DNA from: CAYYNP01 sp964472545
GTDB lineage: Bacteria; Planctomycetota; Planctomycetia; Pirellulales; Thermoguttaceae
Assembly: GCA_964472545.1 (NCBI GenBank)
Contig: CAYYNP010000368.1
Span: forward strand, 1-9,003
Length of the DNA stretch: 9,003 bases
Reading direction: 5' to 3'
Shown: piece by piece, positions 5,389-9,003 of the stretch
Position numbering within the stretch: the stretch's first letter is position 1
How the letters are laid out: every line of letters begins with the position of its first letter
The notes under the pieces: generated by a model
The model's input: only the letters and a program-made list of their open reading frames with translations
Database searches by the model: none
What the model was told of the DNA's origin: nothing
Program-made: the position numbers and the translations under genes

Positions 5389-8085
5389 CTATCGCGCCTT
5401 CAGCCAAACTGACGAACTCACCGGCCGCTCGCCTTCGGTCGTCTCTATCATACGATTATTTCGCACGTAATACGGGATCAACGTCAACGGCGAGCCGTCG
5501 GCCCATTTGCCTTGGATGACGGTGACGCCGCCGAGGAAATCGCCGCGCCACTGGGCGAGCAAGGGGGACCTCGGACGGAACACCTTGTCCAACTCCTGCT
5601 CGGCACTCTCGGCACAATAGATCAGCGGGCCGTATTGCAAGGCGACTTGACCGGCCGTGGCCTCGATCTTGGGGTCGCCGGTGATGCGTTGGATCTTCAT
5701 TGGCAACACCAGATCGATCTTGTCGCCGGGCTTCCATTTCCGCGCGATCACCGCGTAGCCTTTCTCGATCGGCGGAGTAATCGCCGCGCCGTTGACGGTG
5801 ATCGACGTGATGCCGTCGCACGCCGGGCTGCGCGTGTAGAGACTGCTAACACCGCGGTTGGGTACGCGAATGCGGATGGCCAGTTCCTTTTCGGCCGCCG
5901 GGTTAACGAGGATCGACACTCGGCCACTGCGCGGATAGTCGGTCTGTTGGACCATCTCGACGTCGGTGCCGGCGACATCCTCGACCGTGACCGTACTGCC
6001 GATGAACAGGTTCACGTAGATACTCTCCGGCCCCTTGCTGTACGTCCACGTGGGCAGCATCAGCAGCGTCCGCGGGATATTGCCCACGCAACAGGGGCAG
6101 CCGTGCCAGTCGTAGCGCGGCCGGCCGGTGACCAACGGGTTTTGGTAGTAGAAGTTCTTGCCTTCGAGGTCGATCGAACCGAGCAGCGCGTTGTAGAGCG
6201 TCTCTTCGTAGAGGTCGGCGTACTTGGCGTCGTGATAGGTCATGTTCAGCTTGTGCTGGAAGAAGATCAGCCCGCAGCTCGAACACGACTCGCAGTAGGC
6301 GTTGTGACGCAGCGAATAGTCGGGCCCAAAACCTTCGGAGGTCTCGCCGCTGCCGATGCCGCCGGTGACGTAGTATTTGCGGTGGACGATGTTGTCGTAG
6401 AGCGAGGCCACGGCGCTGTGGTAGTCGACGTTGCCGGTTTCCATGGCCACGTCGGACATGCCGGCGTAGGAGTACGACGCCCGCACGGCATGGCCCACGG
6501 CCTCGTATTGGCGGATCACCGGCACGTGGCTCTGGTCGTATTTGTGTCCGCCGTCGCGGCAGTCGAGCAGGAATTTCGAGAGCTCGATATACTTGTCGCC
6601 CTTGCCCTCGCCTTCGACCGTGTTGACGAACCGCCCGAAACGGACCAGGCCGATCTCCATCGCCTGATGGCCGTCGTACCAGTGTTTCTTCGGCGGGGGC
6701 CCGAGGTTCTCGCACCAGCAATCGGCCAGCCGCTTGGCGACGTTGTACAGCCGCCGGTCTTTGCCGTCGGTCATCAGGTAATGCGAAACGCCCGCCTCGA
6801 GCAGGTAGCCGGCCACGTAGCCCTCGTGATCGCTGCGGTGGCGGGGCGACCAGCGCTCGCGATCGCTGAGCGTGTAGAGCGTTTGCAGGTATCCGTCGGG
6901 CTCTTGGGCGGCCATGATCTTGGGGATCCAATCGTCGAGCGTTGCCCGCATGAGTTTTTGGGCTTCGATGATCTGCTTGTCGCCGGCCGGGTCGATCATC
7001 ACGGCGATGCAGATCGACTCGATCGTGTTGTAGACCCAGGCGTTGGAAAAAACGTAGCCGCGGTGGTTGCCGTGGGGTTTTCCGGCCAGCTTGGCGGCGG
7101 CGTCGATGAAGTTGTTGATACCGCCCTGCGGCACGTCGGGGTCGGAGATCTTGGCGATGCAATGGGGAATCCAGTGGACGATCAAGGCCTTGGCGCGATG
7201 ACGCCACAGCGGGCTGTCGATGCGGTAGTGCATCGTGTCGACGGGCGTCAGGTGTTCGGCCGGTGGTACCTCAGCGACCTGCACGGCCAGCGTGGACGAG
7301 GCGCTGAGGTCTCCCTTGGCCGCGATGAGCTTCAGCGAATAATCGCCGACGGCGGAGAACGTGGCCGTAGTGTCCAACGCCGCGGCGTCGGCAAAGGTCA
7401 CGTCGCCGGGGCCGGACGACTTGCTCCAGGTGAGCTTTGCGGTATTCTTGCCATCAAGAGTCTTCAATTCGCCGTTGAGATAAGTCTTTCCGCCCAGGAT
7501 CACCGTGCGATCGATGCCCGCGGCGACCGACGGCGGGAAGGCGGGCGAGTTGCCCGAGTCGTAGACCTTCCATTCGAGGATGCCGGTGGAGGAACTACCG
7601 TCGCCGTCGATCTCCAGCCGCAGCTTCGACGTGCGGACTTCGTCGAACGTGGTGGCGTTGTATCGGCTGGCTTCGATGCCCAAGCCGGAAGCACTCCCCA
7701 CCGGCACGAACTTGTCGTCCTTCCAATAGAGCAACCGGCACGCGCTGGGCAGCCGCACGCCGCGGCGGTCGTCCCACCAGAAGACGTCGATCGCGTTGGT
7801 GGCGATCGGTTGTTGCCACTCGTACTGCACCCACTGCGTCCCCCGCGACGGCCAGTTGCCGTAGGAGCCGCGCCCGCGGACGTGCGAGTTCTCCGGAGCG
7901 GAGTTGTCGTTCAGCGCCGCCAGCGACGTGTCGCCGGAAACGTGCGACGACGAGGCGGTCGCCACGGCGGCCAGGTTCGGCTTCTCGGCGGCTTGGCTGC
8001 TGCCAGCACAGGCCAATCCAAGCAGCGTCGCGGCCGCGCAGCCGAGTAGCGTTGCCAAGCGGCGGTTTCGTCGTCTTGTTCGCAT
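5389..8085 (-). CDS. Secreted GH127 (DUF1680) beta-L-arabinofuranosidase-like enzyme with discoidin-like and Ig-like domains
   Basis: An 898-residue protein. The frame is open to 8349, but the ATG at 8085 has AAGGAG seven bases ahead and opens a signal peptide (basic MRTRRRNRR, hydrophobic core, likely cut near SQAA at 33). Cys26 within GLAC is a poor lipobox. Residues about 34-185 resemble an F5/8 type C/discoidin carbohydrate-binding domain (NLAAVATASSS, WVQYEWQQP, FWWDD, ILEWKVYDSG). Residues about 193-275 are an Ig/PKD-like domain. From about 280 to near the end is GH127: DHEGYVAGYLLEAG (419-432), WYDGH (469-473), E584 within SEGFGPDY, E599-S-C601, and C663-P-C665-C666. In Bifidobacterium HypBA1 the equivalent Glu, Cys and Cys-Cys residues bind zinc and supply the cysteine nucleophile. 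By alignment C665 would be the nucleophile, E599, C601 and C666 zinc ligands, and E584 the acid/base. The predicted reaction is removal of beta-L-arabinofuranose from glycans or glycoproteins outside the cytoplasm. Exact substrate unknown. Confidence 0.93.
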   Translation of the reverse strand: MRTRRRNRRLATLLGCAAATLLGLACAGSSQAAEKPNLAAVATASSSHVSGDTSLAALNDNSAPENSHVRGRGSYGNWPSRGTQWVQYEWQQPIATNAIDVFWWDDRRGVRLPSACRLLYWKDDKFVPVGSASGLGIEASRYNATTFDEVRTSKLRLEIDGDGSSSTGILEWKVYDSGNSPAFPPSVAAGIDRTVILGGKTYLNGELKTLDGKNTAKLTWSKSSGPGDVTFADAAALDTTATFSAVGDYSLKLIAAKGDLSASSTLAVQVAEVPPAEHLTPVDTMHYRIDSPLWRHRAKALIVHWIPHCIAKISDPDVPQGGINNFIDAAAKLAGKPHGNHRGYVFSNAWVYNTIESICIAVMIDPAGDKQIIEAQKLMRATLDDWIPKIMAAQEPDGYLQTLYTLSDRERWSPRHRSDHEGYVAGYLLEAGVSHYLMTDGKDRRLYNVAKRLADCWCENLGPPPKKHWYDGHQAMEIGLVRFGRFVNTVEGEGKGDKYIELSKFLLDCRDGGHKYDQSHVPVIRQYEAVGHAVRASYSYAGMSDVAMETGNVDYHSAVASLYDNIVHRKYYVTGGIGSGETSEGFGPDYSLRHNAYCESCSSCGLIFFQHKLNMTYHDAKYADLYEETLYNALLGSIDLEGKNFYYQNPLVTGRPRYDWHGCPCCVGNIPRTLLMLPTWTYSKGPESIYVNLFIGSTVTVEDVAGTDVEMVQQTDYPRSGRVSILVNPAAEKELAIRIRVPNRGVSSLYTRSPACDGITSITVNGAAITPPIEKGYAVIARKWKPGDKIDLVLPMKIQRITGDPKIEATAGQVALQYGPLIYCAESAEQELDKVFRPRSPLLAQWRGDFLGGVTVIQGKWADGSPLTLIPYYVRNNRMIETTEGERPVSSSVWLKAR

Positions 8086-8092
8086 CGATGGT

Positions 8093-8098
8093 CTCCTT
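8093..8098 (-). promoter_or_regulatory. Strong ribosome binding site of the GH127 gene
   Basis: AAGGAG on the - strand, seven bases before the ATG at 8085. It fixes the start and removes 88 unlikely residues from the longer open frame that runs back to 8349. Confidence 0.85.
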
Positions 8099-8140
8099 GA
8101 TACAAGGTGGGTTCGTGTCGGGGTCATTCTTCTTGGGTGG

Positions 8141-8203
8141 CCCCGACGTTTGTTCCGCAGGAGGCGATGCGACTTCTCTCGCTCTGCCGGAAAAACGTCG
8201 GGG
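8141..8203. repeat. Inverted repeat with 20-bp arms in the GH127 leader region
   Basis: Left arm 8141-8160 (CCCCGACGTTT, then GTTCCGCAG) and right arm 8184-8203 are complementary at 17 of 20 positions, the outer 11 without a mismatch, around a 23-base loop. The hairpin lies between the stop of the 77-aa gene (8306) and the GH127 start (8085), both on the - strand. It shares bases 8201-8203 with the next hairpin. It could be a terminator for the 77-aa gene, a leader structure of GH127 or a dispersed repeat. No T-tract follows on the - strand. Confidence 0.75.
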
Positions 8204-8268
8204 TGGCGGAGCCACAGGAGGGATCGGCGTTGGCACGGAACATCTCGTAGCTTCGCCACCCGGTTCTG
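8200..8268. repeat. Copy A of a ~70-bp dispersed repeat
   Basis: This 69-base stretch aligns with 8618-8687 at about 51 positions, with one one-base gap. It starts GGGGTGGCG and ends CCCGGTTCTG. It carries its own inverted repeat: 8201-8212 (GGGTGGCGGAGC) pairs with 8250-8261 (GCTTCGCCACCC) over all 12 positions if one G-U pair is allowed. The copy lies downstream of the 77-aa gene, before GH127, and in the same orientation as copy B. Confidence 0.75.
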
Positions 8269-8305
8269 TTCATGGTGAAGGTTGTTGGTTGGGTTCACTC
8301 GTCGC

Positions 8306-8539
8306 TCAGAAGAAGGGCCACCATGGTGCTCGTAAAGAGACAATATCATCGCTTGTGAAATCTAGTTCCACTTCCTCCTCCAATGACTTCGTGTACCCAA
8401 CAATATAGCAACCGCCTCTTACGGCCAGATTGCGGATCTTCCGACCGTCGCGCAGTCGCACATTGACCACGTGCAAGTCCATCGCTACAGAAGGTCCAAG
8501 CTTCTTCAAGAACCGATCGGGAATCCGGATTCTTGCCAT
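8306..8539 (-). CDS. Small basic protein of unknown function (77 aa)
   Basis: A 77-residue protein I cannot assign to a named family. The N-terminus is a basic amphipathic stretch (MARIRIPDRFLKKLGPS). The middle is rich in alternating hydrophobic residues typical of beta-strands (MDLHVVNVRLRDGRKIRNLAV at about 20-40, then GGCYIVGY). The end has an acidic segment (LEEEVELDFTSDDIVSLR) and closes with WWPFF. This pattern suggests a compact small-barrel (SH3/LSm-like) fold, which is inference only. No signal peptide, so probably cytoplasmic. The ATG at 8539 is preceded by only a weak purine-rich AGAGAACC. The gene stands alone, flanked by the two ~70-bp repeat copies and hairpins. Competing overlapping frames have no protein-like features. 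Confidence 0.7.
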   Translation of the reverse strand: MARIRIPDRFLKKLGPSVAMDLHVVNVRLRDGRKIRNLAVRGGCYIVGYTKSLEEEVELDFTSDDIVSLRAPWWPFF

Positions 8540-8578
8540 GGTTCTCTATGATACGGGAACCGTTCTGTACGTTTCTGG

Positions 8579-8606
8579 GGTGACTCGAGTTACGTTGCGA
8601 GTCACC
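8579..8606. promoter_or_regulatory. Perfect 9-bp inverted repeat 40 bases upstream of the 77-aa gene
   Basis: GGTGACTCG (8579-8587) and CGAGTCACC (8598-8606) are exact reverse complements separated by 10 bases. It sits 40-67 bases before the 77-aa gene start, a usual place for an operator or an upstream hairpin. It is also downstream of the 70-aa gene, but has no T-tract on the - strand to make it a standard terminator. The role is unknown. Confidence 0.55.
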
Positions 8607-8617
8607 GTTCCGCCCTG

Positions 8618-8687
8618 GGGGTGGCGAAGCCACAAGAGGGCTCGACATCGATACGAGTTTCTCTCGAGGCTGCACCGCCCGGTTCTG
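8618..8687. repeat. Copy B of a ~70-bp dispersed repeat
   Basis: A 70-base stretch matching 8200-8268 in the same orientation at about 51 positions. The best-kept parts are the ends (GGGGTGGCGAAGCCACA-like start, CCCGGTTCTG end). The internal inverted repeat is more decayed here (GGGTGGCGAAGCC against GGCTGCACCGCCC). It lies between the 70-aa and 77-aa genes. Confidence 0.7.
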
Positions 8688-8739
8688 CCATTCGGTTAGT
8701 GCATACCTTCCCTCTCCTGACTTCGGTGACGCAAGCTGG

Positions 8740-8952
8740 TCAGCTTCGCCGGTTTCGTCGTCTGCACAGCAGAGCCCTCACAATCTCCCACTCGGCAACT
8801 GCTAACAGAGCCCCACCCAATACTCCAAGCGCCACTCCACCCACCGCAAGCAGGCCGTCGAGCCCTAGGATGCGGATCATCGCCATGCTCAAGAGACTGG
8901 CATTAAAGCCGATAAGTGCGAGACCAGCCGCACCCTCTCTCAAAGTGCCCAT
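8740..8952 (-). CDS. Small membrane protein with two predicted helices (70 aa), unknown function
   Basis: A 70-residue protein with two hydrophobic stretches, about residues 9-28 (AGLALIGFNASLLSMAMIRI) and 33-54 (GLLAVGGVALGVLGGALLAVAE), rich in Gly and Ala. A basic C-terminal tail follows (LLCRRRNRRS). The second helix has small-residue spacing suited to tight helix packing. The ATG at 8952 has GGAG eight bases upstream (8961-8964). By the positive-inside rule the tail should be cytoplasmic. I recognise no family. It is the first - strand gene seen here, about 200 bases before the 77-aa gene, and no partner is evident. Confidence 0.6.
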   Translation of the reverse strand: MGTLREGAAGLALIGFNASLLSMAMIRILGLDGLLAVGGVALGVLGGALLAVAEWEIVRALLCRRRNRRS

Positions 8953-8960
8953 AGAACGGT

Positions 8961-8964
8961 CTCC
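8961..8964 (-). promoter_or_regulatory. Ribosome binding site of the 70-aa membrane protein
   Basis: GGAG on the - strand, eight bases before the ATG at 8952. It is the main non-coding support that this short frame is translated. Confidence 0.55.
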
Positions 8965-9003
8965 GTTTGGTGGCTAGGACAGCAAAGTGTTACGGCTCGG
9001 GTG

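Noticed and set aside
5512..8049. Open frame of 845 codons on the + strand opposite GH127
   Set aside because: It is an antisense shadow of a GC-rich gene. Its translation lacks recognisable domains, while the - strand has a signal peptide, ribosome site and full GH127 motifs.
8547..8560. TATCAT-like -10 box upstream of the 77-aa gene on the - strand
   Set aside because: No matching -35 element at 16-18 bases, and a single hexamer match is not enough to call a promoter.
8346..8675. 109-codon - strand frame overlapping the 77-aa gene
   Set aside because: It covers copy B of the repeat and the 9-bp hairpin and has no protein-like pattern. The 77-aa frame fits much better.

Overview
The window looks like a chromosomal segment of a GC-rich planctomycete, probably of the Pirellula/Rhodopirellula type. 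This is inferred from the gene content; there is no rRNA or other phylogenetic marker to test it. The clues are a Tat-exported DUF3604 protein, a secreted GH127/DUF1680 enzyme with discoidin-like and Ig-like N-terminal domains, a secreted protein built only from 24-residue leucine-rich repeats (LRRs) of the 'T-x-V/I-T-D-x-G-L-x-x-L' kind, a large SurA/PpiD-like protein with a Pro/Asp-rich linker, and intergenic inverted repeats rich in AGGAT.

Layout. From 1 to 3608 two genes read on the + strand: the 3' part of a SurA/PpiD-like gene that begins before the window, then a Tat-signal DUF3604 (PHP-like) protein. Positions 3609-3724 are a convergent intergenic stretch with a long imperfect inverted repeat. 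From 3725 to 8952 every recognisable gene reads on the - strand. In transcription order these are a 70-aa two-helix membrane protein (8952-8740), a 77-aa small basic protein (8539-8306), the large GH127 enzyme (8085-5389), the 439-aa LRR protein (5312-3993) and a 76-aa membrane protein (3955-3725). The gaps around the 77-aa gene hold two diverged copies of a ~70-bp repeat and several hairpins. There are no tRNA or rRNA genes, no CRISPR array, and no recognisable transposase, integrase or phage gene. No gap exceeds 300 bases.

How the genes may work together. GH127 members cleave beta-L-arabinofuranosides with a zinc-bound cysteine. The enzyme here keeps that site and is exported, which fits scavenging of plant or algal polysaccharides and glycoproteins. 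The LRR gene starts 76 bases after it on the same strand and is also exported, and the small membrane gene follows 37 bases after the LRR gene. These three may be co-transcribed, but no functional link is shown. The DUF3604 protein and the SurA-like protein also act outside the cytoplasm, so four of the seven genes are export or envelope genes.

I found no clear new multi-gene system. The points most worth a second look are the His-to-Lys change in the first metal motif of the DUF3604 protein, the paired repeats and adjoining hairpins around the 77-aa orphan gene upstream of GH127, and the 77-aa protein itself.
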